The notes under the pieces: model-generated
Told to the model about the DNA's origin: nothing
Database searches by the model: none
Seen by the model: only the letters and a program-made list of their open reading frames with translations
In this document: positions 15,116 to 25,079 of the stretch, one piece after another
Layout of the letters: every line of letters starts with the position of its first letter
Position numbering within the stretch: the first letter of the stretch is position 1
From: Pseudomonas brassicacearum subsp. neoaurantiaca
GTDB taxonomy: Bacteria > Pseudomonadota > Gammaproteobacteria > Pseudomonadales > Pseudomonadaceae
Direction of reading: 5' to 3'
Assembly (NCBI RefSeq): GCF_013608025.1
Contig: NZ_VDLV01000020.1
Coordinates: 88,511 to 152,510 of the forward strand
Length of the DNA stretch: 64,000 nt
Program-made: the position numbers and the translations under genes

Positions 15116-16096
15116 TTAGCCGCGTTCGGACGGTACCGAGGACAATTCAAACGGGCTGCTGCTACGGCGCTGGTTGCGGTCTTCCCGCGGTGTCGCGCCA
15201 AAGAAGTTGCGATAGGCACTGGAAAAATGAGGGCCGGAAGAAAAACCGCAGGACAGGCCGATCTGGATGATCGATTTGCTGGTCTGCATCAGCATCTGCC
15301 GAGCCTTGTTCAGGCGCAGCTCCAAGTAATACTGGCTGGGTACGCGGTTGAGGTACTGCTTGAAGATCCGCTCCAGTTGCCGGCGGGACACGCACACATG
15401 CTGGGCGATTTCGTCGGTGGTCAGCGGCTCCTCGATGTTGGCCTCCATCAGCAGCACGGCCTGGGTGAGCTTCGGATGGCTGGAACCCAAGCGGTTCTGC
15501 AACGGAATGCGCTGGCGCTCGCCGCCCTCGCGAATGCGCTCGACCACCAGTTCTTCCGACACCGCGCCAGCCAGTTCGGCGCCGTGATCACGGGCCAGCA
15601 CCGCCAACAACAAGTCCAACACCGACATGCCGCCGCAAGCGCTCAGGCGATCGCGATCCCAGTCAAACAGATGGCTGGTGGCGATGACCTTGGGGAAGCG
15701 CTCGGAGAAATCATCCTGCCAGCGCCAGTGCACGGCAGCCCGATAGCCATCGAGCAAACCCAACTGGGCCAAGGGATAGACGCCGGCGGACAAACCACCG
15801 ATGACGCAACCGGCCCGCACCAATTGTTTAAGCGCACTGCTCAGCGGCGAAGCCAGCGCAGTCGGTGGCTCATCGGCCACCAGGAACAGCTTCTGCAAAC
15901 CTTCGAGCTTGCCCGCCCACGGTTCGCCCGGCAGTTGCCAGGCGCCCTCGGTCGGAGGCTCGGCCTGAAGAAACGACAGCTCGTAGACCACGTCCGGATG
16001 CACTCGCTGAGCGACACGCAAGGCCTCCTCGGCCAGCGCCAGCGTCAAGGCTTTAGTGCTGGGCCAAATCAGGAAACCTATTCGATGGGCAGTCAT
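15116..16096 (-). CDS. argR: AraC-family arginine regulator ArgR
   Basis: The 326-residue transcription factor has an N-terminal DJ-1/PfpI-like domain (GFLIWPSTKALTLALAEEAL; GLSAGVYPLAQLG) and a C-terminal AraC HTH pair (TTDEIAQHVCVSRRQLERIF and IIQIGLSCGFSSGPHFSSAYRNFFG, quoted in part). It is the arginine-responsive Pseudomonas ArgR, unrelated to E. coli ArgR. ATG 16096 matches the family start MTAHRIGFLIW; a TTG three codons upstream is less likely. It follows aotP by 113 bp, so the aot genes and argR are probably one operon and the regulator controls both aot and ast. Confidence 0.94.
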   Translation of the reverse strand: MTAHRIGFLIWPSTKALTLALAEEALRVAQRVHPDVVYELSFLQAEPPTEGAWQLPGEPWAGKLEGLQKLFLVADEPPTALASPLSSALKQLVRAGCVIGGLSAGVYPLAQLGLLDGYRAAVHWRWQDDFSERFPKVIATSHLFDWDRDRLSACGGMSVLDLLLAVLARDHGAELAGAVSEELVVERIREGGERQRIPLQNRLGSSHPKLTQAVLLMEANIEEPLTTDEIAQHVCVSRRQLERIFKQYLNRVPSQYYLELRLNKARQMLMQTSKSIIQIGLSCGFSSGPHFSSAYRNFFGATPREDRNQRRSSSPFELSSVPSERG

Positions 16097-16209
16097 GGCG
16101 GGCAATCCGAAGCGAAAACAGTGTTAAAGCCAAAAGCGGCTGCAACCAAATTAGACCATCTGGCGCATGACGCGCAGCATGATCCAAATCAGCTACGTAA
16201 CGGGAGCGA

Positions 16210-16974
16210 TTACTTGAGGCTGCCCGACAGGAATTGCTGCAGGCGCTCCGATTGCGGATTGACCAGCACTTCGCGCGGGTTGCCGCTTTCTTCAACGATG
16301 CCTTTGTGCAGGAACACCAGCTGGTTCGACACTTCACGGGCAAAGCCCATTTCGTGGGTCACCACCACCATGGTCCGGCCTTCCAGCGCCAGGGCCTGCA
16401 TCACCTTGAGCACGTCACCGACCAATTCCGGGTCGAGGGCCGAGGTCGGCTCATCGAACAGCATCACTTCCGGCTCCATCGCCAGCGCACGGGCAATCGC
16501 CACGCGCTGCTGCTCGCCGCCAGACATATGGCCCGGATAGGCATCCTTGCGATGGGCCACGCCGACCTTGTTCAGGTAGTGCTCGGCCTTTTCGCGGGCT
16601 TCGGCCTTGGGCACGCCCAGCACATGGACCGGCGCTTCGATGATGTTTTCCAGCGCAGTCATGTGGGACCACAGGTTGAAATGCTGGAACACCATCGACA
16701 ACCGCGAACGCATGCGCTGCAGTTGCTTGGGGTCCGCGGCCTTCATGGCGCCGTCCTTGCCGGCGACCAGTTTCAGCTCTTCGTTGTTGAGCAGGATCTT
16801 GCCGGCGTGGGGTTGCTCAAGCAGGTTGATGCAACGCAGGAAAGTACTCTTGCCGGAGCCACTGGAGCCAATGATGCTGATCACATCGCCAGCGGCGGCC
16901 TTCAGGGACACGCCCTTGAGCACTTCGTGACTGCCATAGCGTTTATGCAGGTCTTGGACTTCAAGCTTGTACAT
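16210..16974 (-). CDS. aotP: Arginine/ornithine ABC transporter ATPase
   Basis: The 254-residue HisP-type ATPase energises basic amino-acid uptake. It has Walker A GSSGSGKST, the signature MSGGEQQRVAIARA, Walker B VMLFDEPTSALD and the switch histidine in VVTHEMGFA. ATG 16974 (MYKLEVQDLHKRYG) is preferred over an in-frame start five codons earlier. In P. aeruginosa an extra gene (aotO) lies between aotM and aotP. Here the 56-bp gap leaves no room for it. Confidence 0.93.
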   Translation of the reverse strand: MYKLEVQDLHKRYGSHEVLKGVSLKAAAGDVISIIGSSGSGKSTFLRCINLLEQPHAGKILLNNEELKLVAGKDGAMKAADPKQLQRMRSRLSMVFQHFNLWSHMTALENIIEAPVHVLGVPKAEAREKAEHYLNKVGVAHRKDAYPGHMSGGEQQRVAIARALAMEPEVMLFDEPTSALDPELVGDVLKVMQALALEGRTMVVVTHEMGFAREVSNQLVFLHKGIVEESGNPREVLVNPQSERLQQFLSGSLK

Positions 16975-17030
16975 GCGGTCGGTTCTCACAAAACGTCAGT
17001 CGTTGAGCAGTCGATCGGATCGATGCGTTA

Positions 17031-17729
17031 TCAGTGCTTGCGCGGCGCCAGGTAACCCAGCCAGCGGCGCTCGGCCAGTTTGAACAGGCGCACCAGGATG
17101 AAGGTCAGGCACAGGTAGAACACACCGGCGGTGATGTAGGCCTCGAACGGCAAGTAATACTGCGCGTTCACCGTGCGCGCGGCACCGGTGATGTCGATCA
17201 GGGTCACGATGGACGCGAGACTGGTGGTCTGCAACATCATGATCACTTCGTTGCTGTACTGCGGCAGTGCCCGGCGCAGGGCCGACGGCAGCAGGATCCG
17301 GCGATACAACTTGTAGCGAGACATGCCCATGGCCTTGGCCGCCTCGATCTCGCCATTGGGCGTGGCCCGCAGGCTGCCGGCGATGATTTCGGCGGTGTAG
17401 GCGCTGGTGTTGATGGCGAACGCCAGGCACGCACAGAACGTTGCGCTGGACAGCCAAGGCCAGAGGAAGCTCTCGCGCACGATGGCGAACTGCGCCAGCC
17501 CGTAGTAGATCAGGAACAGCTGCACCAGCATCGGCGTGCCGCGAATCACATAGGTGTAGAGCCAGGCCGTCATGTTGACGATCGGCTGCTTCGACACCCG
17601 CATCAACCCCAGGGGCAGCGCCGCCAACAGGCCGAAGAACAGCGACAGGGCCAACAGCTTCAAAGTGGTCAGCAAGCCACTGAAGTACAGCGGCAAGGCT
17701 TCATAGATGACGTTGTAGTCGAAGATCAT
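17031..17729 (-). CDS. aotM: Arginine/ornithine ABC transporter permease AotM
   Basis: The 232-residue inner-membrane permease of the HisM type has about five hydrophobic segments. Its EAA-loop sequence is EIEAAKAMGMSRYKLYRRILLPSA (partly quoted), where it contacts AotP. It pairs with AotQ in the membrane. Its ATG overlaps the end of aotQ by 4 bp, indicating translational coupling. Confidence 0.93.
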   Translation of the reverse strand: MIFDYNVIYEALPLYFSGLLTTLKLLALSLFFGLLAALPLGLMRVSKQPIVNMTAWLYTYVIRGTPMLVQLFLIYYGLAQFAIVRESFLWPWLSSATFCACLAFAINTSAYTAEIIAGSLRATPNGEIEAAKAMGMSRYKLYRRILLPSALRRALPQYSNEVIMMLQTTSLASIVTLIDITGAARTVNAQYYLPFEAYITAGVFYLCLTFILVRLFKLAERRWLGYLAPRKH

Positions 17730-18415
17730 AGATCAGCCGCCCTTACGCCTACCGAGTAGCGCTTCTCAAGGTGACGCAATGCCAGCAACGAGACACTGGT
17801 GATCACCAGGTACATCGCCGCCACCGCGAGGAAGAAGGTGAAAGGCTCGCGAGTGGCATCCGCCGCCTGCTTGGCCTTGAACATCATGTCTTGCAGGCCC
17901 ACCACCGAAATCAGCGCGGTGGCCTTGGTCAGCACCAGCCAGTTGTTGGTGAAGCCTGGGATCGCCAGGCGAATCATCTGCGGCACCAGCACCCGGAAAA
18001 ACACCTGGAAGCCGTTCATGCCGTACGCCATGCCCGCCTCGGCTTGCCCCTTGGGAATCGACATGAAGGCACCGCGAAAGGTTTCCGACAGGTACGCACC
18101 GAAGATGAAGCCCAGGGTGCCGATACCGGCCGCCAGCGGGTTCAGGTCGATGTAGTCGTCATAGCCGAGCATTGGCGCGACGCGGTTGAGCAGGTCCTGG
18201 CCGCCGTAGAAGATCAGCAGGATCAGCACCAGGTCGGGAATGCCGCGGATAACCGTGGAATACAGGTCGCCCAGCCACGCCAGCCAACGCACCGGCGAGA
18301 GGCGCAACGCGACACCAATCAACCCCAGGACGATGGCCAGGGCCATGGACGACAAGGCGAGCTGAAGCGTCAACCATGCGCCATCGAGGATGACAGCCCC
18401 GTAGCCTTTCAACAT
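17726..18415 (-). CDS. aotQ: Arginine/ornithine ABC transporter permease AotQ
   Basis: The 229-residue HisQ-type permease carries the EAA loop GQAEAGMAYGMNGFQVFFRV and several membrane spans. The N-terminus MLKGYGAVILDGAWLTLQLA is typical of the family. It follows the binding-protein gene aotJ by 90 bp and overlaps aotM by 4 bp. Confidence 0.93.
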   Translation of the reverse strand: MLKGYGAVILDGAWLTLQLALSSMALAIVLGLIGVALRLSPVRWLAWLGDLYSTVIRGIPDLVLILLIFYGGQDLLNRVAPMLGYDDYIDLNPLAAGIGTLGFIFGAYLSETFRGAFMSIPKGQAEAGMAYGMNGFQVFFRVLVPQMIRLAIPGFTNNWLVLTKATALISVVGLQDMMFKAKQAADATREPFTFFLAVAAMYLVITSVSLLALRHLEKRYSVGVRAADL

Positions 18416-18505
18416 GATTCAGGTCCTCGAAAGTGGGATGAAAAAATGGCGCAAACCGCAGGGATCCTGTTGCTTGCGCCATTTCGCACGAGTGGCGGGA
18501 CGTGC

Positions 18506-19279
18506 TTACTTGCCGTAGATATCGAAGGCGAAGTACTTGTCCTGGATTTGCTTGTACTTGCCGTTCTCGCGAATGGCAGCAATTGCAGTGCTGATCTTGT
18601 CTTTCAGCGCATCGCCCTTGCGAACCGCGATCCCGACGCCGTCGCCAAAGTACTTGACGTCGGTGAAGGCCGGGCCGACGAACGCAAAGCCCTTGCCGGC
18701 GTCGGTCTTGAGGAAGCCGTCATCCAACAGCGTAGCGTCTGCCACGGTGCCGTCGAGGCGGCCGGCGGAGACGTCCAGGTAGATTTCGTTCTGCGAACCG
18801 TACGGCTTGATCTCGGCACCCAGCGGGGCGAGGACTTCGCGGGCGAAACGCTCGTGGATCGAACCGCGCTGCACGCCGATGTTCTTGCCCTTGAGCTCAG
18901 CCAGGCTGTCGCTGACCTGGGTACCGGCCTTCATCACCAGACGGGCCGGGGTGTTGTAGTACTTGTTGGTGAAGTCGACGGACTTCTTGCGATCTTCAGT
19001 GATCGACATGGACGACAGGATCGCGTCGATCTTGCGCACCTTCAGCGCCGGGATCAGGCCGTCGAATTCCTGTTCGACCCACACGCACTTGACCTTCATC
19101 TCTTCGCACAGCGCATTGCCGATGTCGTAGTCGAAACCGACGATACTGCCGTCCGGAGCCTTGGAGGCGAACGGAGGGTAAGCCGCTTCGATACCGATCT
19201 TCAGGGGTTTCTCATCGGCGAAGGTCGGCAGGGACAGCACGGACAGTGCCAGGGCGCCAAGCAGCACAAGTTTCTTCAT
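18506..19279 (-). CDS. aotJ: Periplasmic arginine/ornithine-binding protein AotJ
   Basis: The 257-residue class 3 solute-binding protein has a signal peptide ([21 protein letters not shown], cleaved near residue 21). It contains [20 protein letters not shown] and [14 protein letters not shown], as in lysine/arginine/ornithine-binding proteins. It delivers ligand to AotQM. ATG 19279 starts the signal peptide; the 45-residue in-frame extension is not plausible. It is the first gene of the aot operon. Confidence 0.95.
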   Translation of the reverse strand: MKKLVLLGALALSVLSLPTFADEKPLKIGIEAAYPPFASKAPDGSIVGFDYDIGNALCEEMKVKCVWVEQEFDGLIPALKVRKIDAILSSMSITEDRKKSVDFTNKYYNTPARLVMKAGTQVSDSLAELKGKNIGVQRGSIHERFAREVLAPLGAEIKPYGSQNEIYLDVSAGRLDGTVADATLLDDGFLKTDAGKGFAFVGPAFTDVKYFGDGVGIAVRKGDALKDKISTAIAAIRENGKYKQIQDKYFAFDIYGK

Positions 19280-19757
19280 CTTGGGACTCCATCGGTAAAG
19301 GGCAAAACGGCAGAGTGAGCAACAGCCCAATATGCGAATGGGTAAACGAACTTTGGTGCTGCATCCGATGGCACGCGTTTTCAACGCACGCCACGACGAG
19401 CGAGTGATCGGCATTCTAACGACAGGCCCGAAGCCGATATTTCTTCAATGCGACAACAAATTACAGAAGCACCGAGAAAGCTGTTCGAGCACATTGACAG
19501 CCCCGCAAATTCATGCAAGAGCAACAGAAAGGGAACCAATCATAGTTGCAAATAGCGGGCCCATTATTCGCAAACCCTTCTAATCCGGCAAGCACAGCGT
19601 GTCGGCTTGTTTTTACAGACGCCTGCAACCGCCCTATTGCGGGGCTCCGCGTTTCGCATCGCCCCGTTGTGGCGCCTTTGGTTACACATTTCGAAACACC
19701 GGTAACGTTCAGATACCTCCTACTTTAAACGCCGATATTTATTCATCCACCAAACCC
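19280..19757. other. aotJ upstream region
   Basis: The region holds a candidate ArgR site at 19435-19455 on the minus strand (TGTCGC-N8-AA-N5) and a weaker TGTCGT at 19424-19419. No convincing gene is seen on either strand; the remainder looks like noncoding promoter DNA of lower GC. Confidence 0.6.
19435..19455 (-). promoter_or_regulatory. Candidate ArgR site upstream of aotJ
   Basis: The minus strand reads TGTCGC-N8-AA-N5, an exact fit to the Pseudomonas ArgR half-site pattern, about 155 bp upstream of aotJ. A clear 21-bp direct partner is not visible. Confidence 0.5.
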
Positions 19758-19968
19758 GTGGCGAGGGAGCTTGCTCCCGCTGGGCTGCGAAGCAGCCCCA
19801 AACCAGACGCCGCGCTCGTTCGAACACCGCACCTGTGGCGAGGGGATTTATCCCCGCTGGGCTGCGCAGCAGCCCCAATAAGGTTGAGCACAATCCCCCC
19901 TGAAACACCGAGGCGACAGATTTTGGGGCAGCTTCGCAGCCCAGCGGGGACAAATCCCCTCGCCACAA
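19758..19968. repeat. Three REP units, GTGGCGAGGG family
   Basis: Units at about 19758-19802 (centre GCTTGCTCCC), 19833-19879 (centre TTTATCCCC) and 19922-19968 (inverted) share GTGGCGAGGG...GCTGGGCTGCG.AGCAGCCCC. The first two are direct copies and the third is inverted. They lie between aotJ and the acs terminator. Confidence 0.85.
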
Positions 19969-19987
19969 AGTGTTATCAGACACACAC

Positions 19988-20026
19988 AAAAAAACCCCAC
20001 CCGGCATACGCCGGGTGGGGCTTTTG
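19988..20026 (-). terminator. Terminator of acs
   Basis: ACCCCACCCGGC and GCCGGGTGGGGC flank ATAC in a 12-bp-class stem. The minus strand continues with TTTTTTT. It lies 18 bp downstream of the acs stop. Confidence 0.9.
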
Positions 20027-20043
20027 GGTACTACACGCTAGCG

Positions 20044-21999
20044 TCAGGCAACGTTCATGGTCTTGTGCGTTTCGATCAGATGCGCCACCACACCCGGATC
20101 GGCCAAGGTGGAGATATCCCCCAACCCATCGTATTCCGCCGTGGCGATCTTGCGCAGGATGCGGCGCATGATCTTGCCGGAGCGGGTTTTCGGCAGCCCT
20201 GGCGCCCACTGGATCACGTCCGGCGAAGCAATCGGACCGATCTCCTTGCGAACCCAGTTTTTCAGTTCCAGGCGCAGGGCTTCGCTGGTTTCTTCGCCGG
20301 CGTTCAACGTGACGTAGACATAGATGCCCTGCCCCTTGATGTCGTGCGGCACGCCCACCACCGCCGCTTCGGCGACTTTCGGGTGGGCAACCATGGCACT
20401 TTCGATCTCGGCCGTACCCATGCGGTGGCCGGAGACGTTGAGCACGTCGTCCACCCGACCGGTGATCCAGTAGTAGCCGTCCTCGTCACGACGAGCGCCG
20501 TCACCGGTGAAGTACATACCACTGAATGTCTTGAAGTAGGTGTCGACAAAGCGGTCATGGTCGCCGTACAGCGTACGCGCCTGGCCCGGCCACGAATCGA
20601 GGATCACCAGGTTGCCTTCGGAGGCGCCTTCGATCAGGTTGCCGAGGTTGTCCACCAGCGCCGGCACCACACCGAAGAACGGACGCGTGGCCGAACCTGG
20701 CTTCAGCGCCGTGGCGCCTGGCAGTGGGCTGATCAGCACGCCACCGGTTTCGGTCTGCCACCAGGTGTCGACGATCGGGCAACGCTCCTTGCCGACATTC
20801 TTGTAGTACCAGTCCCAGGCTTCCGGGTTGATCGGCTCGCCGACCGAACCCAACAGGCGCAGGCTGCTGCCATCGGCGCCCTCCACCGCAGCGGTGCCCG
20901 ACGCCATCATCGCGCGGATCGCGGTTGGCGCGGTGTAGAGGATGTTCACCTTGTGCTTGTCGATGACCTTGGCCACCCGGGTGATATCCGGATAGTTCGG
21001 CACGCCTTCGAACAGCAGCGTGGTCGCGCCATTGGCCAGCGGGCCGTAGACGATATAGCTGTGGCCGGTGACCCAACCCACGTCGGCGGTGCACCAGTAG
21101 ACATCACCCGGCTTGTAGTCGAACACGCGCTCATGGGTCAGCGCCGCGTACAGCAAGTAGCCGGCGGTGGTGTGCTGCACGCCCTTGGGCTTGCCGGTGG
21201 AGCCGGAGGTATAGAGGATGAACAGCGCTTCTTCGGCGCCCATTTCCTTCGGCGCGCAAACGGTGCCGGCGACCTTCATCAGGTCTTCGTACCAGATGTC
21301 ACGGTGCTGGTTCCACTTGATGCTGCCCGCCGTGCGCTTGCACACGATGACTTTCTGGATGCTGCTGGTTTCCGGGTTGGTCAGCGCGTCATCGACGTTG
21401 GCCTTGAGCGGGATCTTCTTGCCGGCACGAATGCCTTCGTCGGCGGTGATCACCACTTTGGATTTGCAGTCGATGATCCGGCCTGCCAGGGCTTCCGGAG
21501 AGAAACCACCGAACACCACCGAGTGGATCGCGCCGATGCGGGCACAGGCCAGCATGGCAACCACGGCTTCAGGGATCATCGGCATGTAGATCGTCACCAC
21601 GTCGCCACGGTGCACGTCCTGGCCGCGCAGGGCGTTGGCGAACTTGCAGACCTCTTCGTGCAGCTCGCGATAGGTGATGTTGCGACTCTCGGACGGGTCA
21701 TCGCCCTCCCAGATGATCGCGATTTGATCGCCGCGCTCGGCCAGGTGACGGTCGAGGCAGTTGTAGGAAACGTTCAAAGTGCCGTCGGCAAACCACTTGA
21801 TGTCGACATGGTGATCGTCGAAAGAAGTCTGCTTCACCGTGGTGAAAGGCTTGATCCAATCGAGGCGCTTGGCCTGCTCGCGCCAGAAGCCATCGGGGTT
21901 GACGACCGACTGCTGGTACATGGCCTTGTAGGTCGCCTCGTCAGTCAGCGTGTTGGCCGCAACCTCGGGACGAACGGGATACACAGAAGCCGCACTCAT
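20044..21999 (-). CDS. acsA: Acetyl-coenzyme A synthetase
   Basis: The 651-residue AMP-forming ligase activates acetate to acetyl-CoA through acetyl-AMP. Motifs are the P-loop [19 protein letters not shown], the hinge ITGRVDDV and the regulatory lysine in [11 protein letters not shown] near the C-terminus. In this family that lysine is acetylated by Pat and deacetylated by CobB/sirtuin. It is a single-gene unit with its own terminator. Length and motifs are normal. Confidence 0.97.
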   Translation of the reverse strand: MSAASVYPVRPEVAANTLTDEATYKAMYQQSVVNPDGFWREQAKRLDWIKPFTTVKQTSFDDHHVDIKWFADGTLNVSYNCLDRHLAERGDQIAIIWEGDDPSESRNITYRELHEEVCKFANALRGQDVHRGDVVTIYMPMIPEAVVAMLACARIGAIHSVVFGGFSPEALAGRIIDCKSKVVITADEGIRAGKKIPLKANVDDALTNPETSSIQKVIVCKRTAGSIKWNQHRDIWYEDLMKVAGTVCAPKEMGAEEALFILYTSGSTGKPKGVQHTTAGYLLYAALTHERVFDYKPGDVYWCTADVGWVTGHSYIVYGPLANGATTLLFEGVPNYPDITRVAKVIDKHKVNILYTAPTAIRAMMASGTAAVEGADGSSLRLLGSVGEPINPEAWDWYYKNVGKERCPIVDTWWQTETGGVLISPLPGATALKPGSATRPFFGVVPALVDNLGNLIEGASEGNLVILDSWPGQARTLYGDHDRFVDTYFKTFSGMYFTGDGARRDEDGYYWITGRVDDVLNVSGHRMGTAEIESAMVAHPKVAEAAVVGVPHDIKGQGIYVYVTLNAGEETSEALRLELKNWVRKEIGPIASPDVIQWAPGLPKTRSGKIMRRILRKIATAEYDGLGDISTLADPGVVAHLIETHKTMNVA

Positions 22000-22430
22000 C
22001 TTTCTTACCTCGGTGACAATAGTTGTTTTTGTATGGTTCCGTTGTAGCTTGGGGCGGGCCTATAGAACCATTCGACGATGGTAGTAACAAGTCCCTACAA
22101 AATGTCGGTACTAACCCGCAAAGCCACCTGAAGATATCTTCATGTGGGAGCGAGCCTGCTCGCGAAGACGGTGGTAAATCCAACACCGATTCAACAGACA
22201 GCCACTGGTTCCTGCGACGATTATTACCAGATCAACCAACAGTGTTTATCAAAACCGAGTCTGTTTTACCCCTGCCCGCGACTTCTAGAATCCACCTCGC
22301 CAACCGGCAAAAACGATTGACGCAACGCAGCCCCCACGAAGGCCGTTGATCCAACTTCCAACACTTGCTCCACACGCAACCCCAAAAAGGTTGCGTGACC
22401 CCACTCGACCTCAAAAAAGGTGAAATACAG
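22000..22430. other. acs / DUF2790 intergenic region
   Basis: This is the divergent promoter region of acs (minus) and the small gene at 22431 (plus). It contains one single REP unit of the GTGGGAGCGAGC family at 22143-22165. CACACGCAACCCCAAAAAGGTTGCGTGACC at about 22371-22400 (quoted as GCAACC...GGTTGC) forms a hairpin just before the small gene. No other gene is seen. Confidence 0.55.
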
Positions 22431-22694
22431 ATGAAAGCTTTATGGGTTCTGGTCCTCGGCAGCCTGTGCGCCACCGCGATGGCGGATGAGGCCCCGACCG
22501 ATGCCGCACAGCAAAAACCGGCCATTGAGGAGTACACCTACTCCACTCACCTGGACATCGCCAAGGTTATCTACATGAGCGACATTCCGAATGTCTGCGA
22601 AGTGGTCCCGGCAAAGATGGAATACGACGACTCCAAGGGCCAACGCCACATCCTGCGCTATAGCGTCATGGGCAACGGTTGCTCCAACGGCTGA
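22431..22694 (+). CDS. DUF2790 small exported protein
   Basis: The 87-residue protein has a signal peptide (MKALWVLVLGSLCATAMA) and a short mature domain. It contains YTYSTHLDIAKVIYM, VCEVVPAKMEYDDSKG and VMGNGC, which matches the Pseudomonas-restricted DUF2790 family. The two cysteines (in VCEVV and NGCSNG) could form a disulfide in the periplasm. The function is unknown, and copies are often metal- or stress-induced. ATG 22431 starts the signal peptide and AAGGTG provides the ribosome site. It lies 29 bp before another small exported protein. Confidence 0.82.
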   Translation: MKALWVLVLGSLCATAMADEAPTDAAQQKPAIEEYTYSTHLDIAKVIYMSDIPNVCEVVPAKMEYDDSKGQRHILRYSVMGNGCSNG

Positions 22695-22723
22695 TCAACC
22701 TAATCAAACCAGGACCAACCCTC

Positions 22724-22939
22724 ATGAAAAGCAAACTGATCCTCGCCCTGACCCTGTCCGTACTGGCTGCCAATACCTTCGCCGCCGACGGTTTTGATCG
22801 CACCGGTTCCGCTGCCGCAATCAAGCGCTCCGACCTGGTGGATACCGCCACGATCGCCACCGACGCTCACGGTCGCGCGCACACGGCGACAGTCGCCACC
22901 GATGACCGCGATCATGCCGATTCGGCGCGTACCGACTGA
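22724..22939 (+). CDS. Small exported repetitive acidic protein
   Basis: The 71-residue protein begins with a clear signal peptide (MKSKLILALTLSVLAANTFA). The mature part is short and polar with a loose internal repeat (DTATIATDAHGRAHTATVATDDRDHAD). No enzyme motif is present. Similar small periplasmic proteins are common in fluorescent pseudomonads and carry misleading database names. It is probably cotranscribed with the DUF2790 gene. The function is not known. Confidence 0.75.
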   Translation: MKSKLILALTLSVLAANTFAADGFDRTGSAAAIKRSDLVDTATIATDAHGRAHTATVATDDRDHADSARTD

Positions 22940-23198
22940 TCATTACTGGCAACTTCCATGGCCCGATTTCGGTCGGGCCAGGTTGTGTCTGAAACCGCCG
23001 AAAACCCTCCAAAGACACAACATGTAGTGCAAAACCGCAAAAAACGCTGGTTTTTTGATCAAAAAAAACCTTGATCCGCACCCTGCAAAAAAAATCTTCA
23101 ACGGCCAAAGCCTTGTAAACCCTCGCTCCCACGCGGATATACCCCCCGCCGCTCCTTCTGTGAGCTATTTCGCCGCAGCACGTAGGCAAAAAAGTCCT
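22940..23198. other. Upstream region of nrdB
   Basis: The region contains a candidate NrdR box (23014-23029), an A/T palindrome TTTTTTGATCAAAAAA near 23047-23062, and A-tracts. No gene is supported. Confidence 0.5.
23014..23029 (+). promoter_or_regulatory. Candidate NrdR box
   Basis: ACACAACATGTAGTGC fits the NrdR consensus acaCwAtATaTwGtgt at the key positions and is an imperfect palindrome. NrdR boxes normally come in pairs about 31 bp apart, and a second copy is not evident. The distance to the nrdB start is 400 bp, which is long. Confidence 0.4.
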
Positions 23199-23428
23199 TA
23201 TAATGCCGCCTTAAACGGGCCTGCAATATTCCCTTACAGGGGATCACGCCAGCCTGGAGCCCACGCAGGGGCCAGTCGCCTCCTCGCGTTCACCGCTGCT
23301 CCGGAATGACCCGTACATTTTTCTGTTTATTGCCTGCGTCAGCTGCTGCAACAAACGATTTTTCAAGATCCACCGCGGCCAGTAGGCCTTCATCGGGCAT
23401 CTGGCCCTCACGCAGGAGACGACACGTC
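23199..23428 (+). promoter_or_regulatory. nrdB promoter -10 and long leader
   Basis: A perfect TATAAT is at 23199-23204 without a strong -35. If it is used, the nrdB leader is over 200 nt. An in-frame open extension runs through the leader from 23306, but it is low complexity and not family-like. Confidence 0.45.
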
Positions 23429-24679
23429 ATGCTGAGCTGGGACGAATTCGACAAAGAAGACAGTGGCGAAGTCGCTGTAAAAGGCGCCAACGCCGGCCAC
23501 GCTTCTGAAGCCAACATGGACCGCCTCGACAGCGCCGGCGGTGCCGCCGCGCTCGAAGCCCGCGCCGTGACGGCCAGCGACTCGGCTGCGATCATTCGCG
23601 CCAAGGCCGCTCTCGACAAACTCGACGTCGCCGAAGGCCTCGCCGAACTCGAAGGCGCCTCCGCCCGTGTCGCCGTCGATGAAAAGCGCATGATCAACTG
23701 CCGCGCCGACCTCAACCAGCTCGTGCCATTCAAATACGACTGGGCCTGGCAGAAGTACCTGGACGGCTGCGCAAACCACTGGATGCCGCAAGAAGTCAAC
23801 ATGACCGCCGACATCGCCCTCTGGAAAAACCCGGAAGGCCTGACCGACGACGAACGCCGCATCGTGATGCGCAACCTGGGCTTCTTCTCCACCGCCGACT
23901 CCCTGGTTGCCAACAACCTGGTCCTGGCCGTGTACCGCCTGATCACCAACCCGGAATGCCGCCAGTACATCCTGCGCCAGGCTTTCGAAGAGGCGATCCA
24001 CACCCACGCCTACCAGTACTGCATCGAATCGCTGGCCATGGATGAAGGCGAAATCTTCAACATGTACCACGAGATCCCATCGGTCGCGAAAAAAGCCGCC
24101 TGGGGCCTGAAATACACCCGTTCGATCTCCGATCCGAAGTTCGAAACCGGCACCTCGGAAACCGACAAAGAGCTGCTGCGCAACCTGATCGCCTACTACT
24201 GCGTCCTGGAAGGCATCTTCTTCTACTGCGGCTTCACCCAGATCCTCTCCATGGGCCGCCGCAACAAAATGACCGGCGTCGCCGAGCAGTTCCAGTACAT
24301 CCTGCGCGACGAATCCATGCACCTGAACTTCGGCATCGACGTGATCAACCAGATCAAGATCGAAAACCCACACCTGTGGGATGCCGAGATGAAAGAAGAA
24401 GCGACCCAGATGATCCTGCAAGGGACCCAACTGGAAATCGAATACGCCCGCGACACCATGCCTCGCGGTGTATTGGGGATGAACGCGGCGATGATGGAGG
24501 ACTACCTCAAGTTCATCGCTAACCGTCGTCTGTCGCAGATTGGCTTGAAGGAAGAGTATCCAGGCACGACTAACCCGTTCCCTTGGATGAGCGAGATCAT
24601 GGACTTGAAGAAAGAGAAGAACTTCTTTGAGACGCGCGTGATTGAGTATCAGACGGGTGGGGCTTTGAGCTGGGATTGA
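23429..24679 (+). CDS. nrdB: Ribonucleotide reductase class Ia, small (R2) subunit
   Basis: The 416-residue subunit carries the di-iron tyrosyl-radical cofactor needed by NrdA to make dNTPs aerobically. Iron ligands are visible in [12 protein letters not shown] and [10 protein letters not shown]. The N-terminus [15 protein letters not shown] and a roughly 80-residue alanine-rich N-terminal extension are typical of the Pseudomonas enzyme. No nrdA is adjacent. ATG 23429 is chosen by family alignment. Confidence 0.95.
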   Translation: MLSWDEFDKEDSGEVAVKGANAGHASEANMDRLDSAGGAAALEARAVTASDSAAIIRAKAALDKLDVAEGLAELEGASARVAVDEKRMINCRADLNQLVPFKYDWAWQKYLDGCANHWMPQEVNMTADIALWKNPEGLTDDERRIVMRNLGFFSTADSLVANNLVLAVYRLITNPECRQYILRQAFEEAIHTHAYQYCIESLAMDEGEIFNMYHEIPSVAKKAAWGLKYTRSISDPKFETGTSETDKELLRNLIAYYCVLEGIFFYCGFTQILSMGRRNKMTGVAEQFQYILRDESMHLNFGIDVINQIKIENPHLWDAEMKEEATQMILQGTQLEIEYARDTMPRGVLGMNAAMMEDYLKFIANRRLSQIGLKEEYPGTTNPFPWMSEIMDLKKEKNFFETRVIEYQTGGALSWD

Positions 24680-24717
24680 TTTCCAAGTCCTAAGTTGAAC
24701 CATTAGCGACTTAACTA

Positions 24718-24742
24718 GAAACCCCGTGAGAACGGGGTTTTT
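24718..24742 (+). terminator. Terminator of nrdB
   Basis: AACCCCGT and ACGGGGTT form a stem with a short loop, followed by TTTTAGTTTT. It lies 40 bp after the nrdB stop. Confidence 0.85.
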
Positions 24743-25022
24743 AGTTTTCTGCGGGAGCAAAACTGCGTTTAGCTCTGTGGCTGTCACGCTACCTTTACCC
24801 TACGCAAAACTCGGAATCGTTCCGTATTGACGCCGCATCGCCTCGTTACCTATCTTAGTCGCAGGTGCCTAAGAAACGCCCAACGTAGTAGCTAATCGCC
24901 GAACATTGAATCGCGTACTGTCTGACGACATTGCAATTCTGTGGGAGAAGATAGCTAGTTGGGATTTTTTTAGATCCTCTACGTCGGGCTCGCGCCGCTA
25001 ACCTTCGAACGTAGAGGTAGTT
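24743..25022. other. Gene-free interval between nrdB and the BRO-N gene
   Basis: No gene or RNA is recognised here. The base composition is visibly lower in GC than flanking DNA, which marks the start of the accessory stretch. Confidence 0.5.
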
Positions 25023-25079
25023 ATGCCCACCAAAACTCAGCCCTGCTCTCCGTATATCTCGGAGACCCGTCATGCCTGA
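25023..25079 (+). CDS. Possible 18-residue upstream ORF (leader peptide)
   Basis: ATG at 25023 is preceded by AGAGG at good spacing. The frame encodes MPTKTQPCSPYISETRHA and stops at 25077-25079, so it overlaps the first 8 bases of the BRO-N gene. The stretch CTCCGTATATCTCGGAG inside it can form a hairpin that covers the downstream GGAG ribosome site. Translational coupling or attenuation is an inference. Confidence 0.35.
   Translation: MPTKTQPCSPYISETRHA

Noticed and set aside
19758..19968. CRISPR-like repeat array
   Set aside because: The repeats are inverted REP units with unequal spacers; no cas genes are present.
20065..22047. 660-codon open frame antisense to acs
   Set aside because: It is a shadow of a certain gene, composed of His/Arg/Asp-rich sequence.
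23306..23428. N-terminal extension of nrdB
   Set aside because: Low-complexity, not family-like; [11 protein letters not shown] is the known start and the extension lies in the leader.
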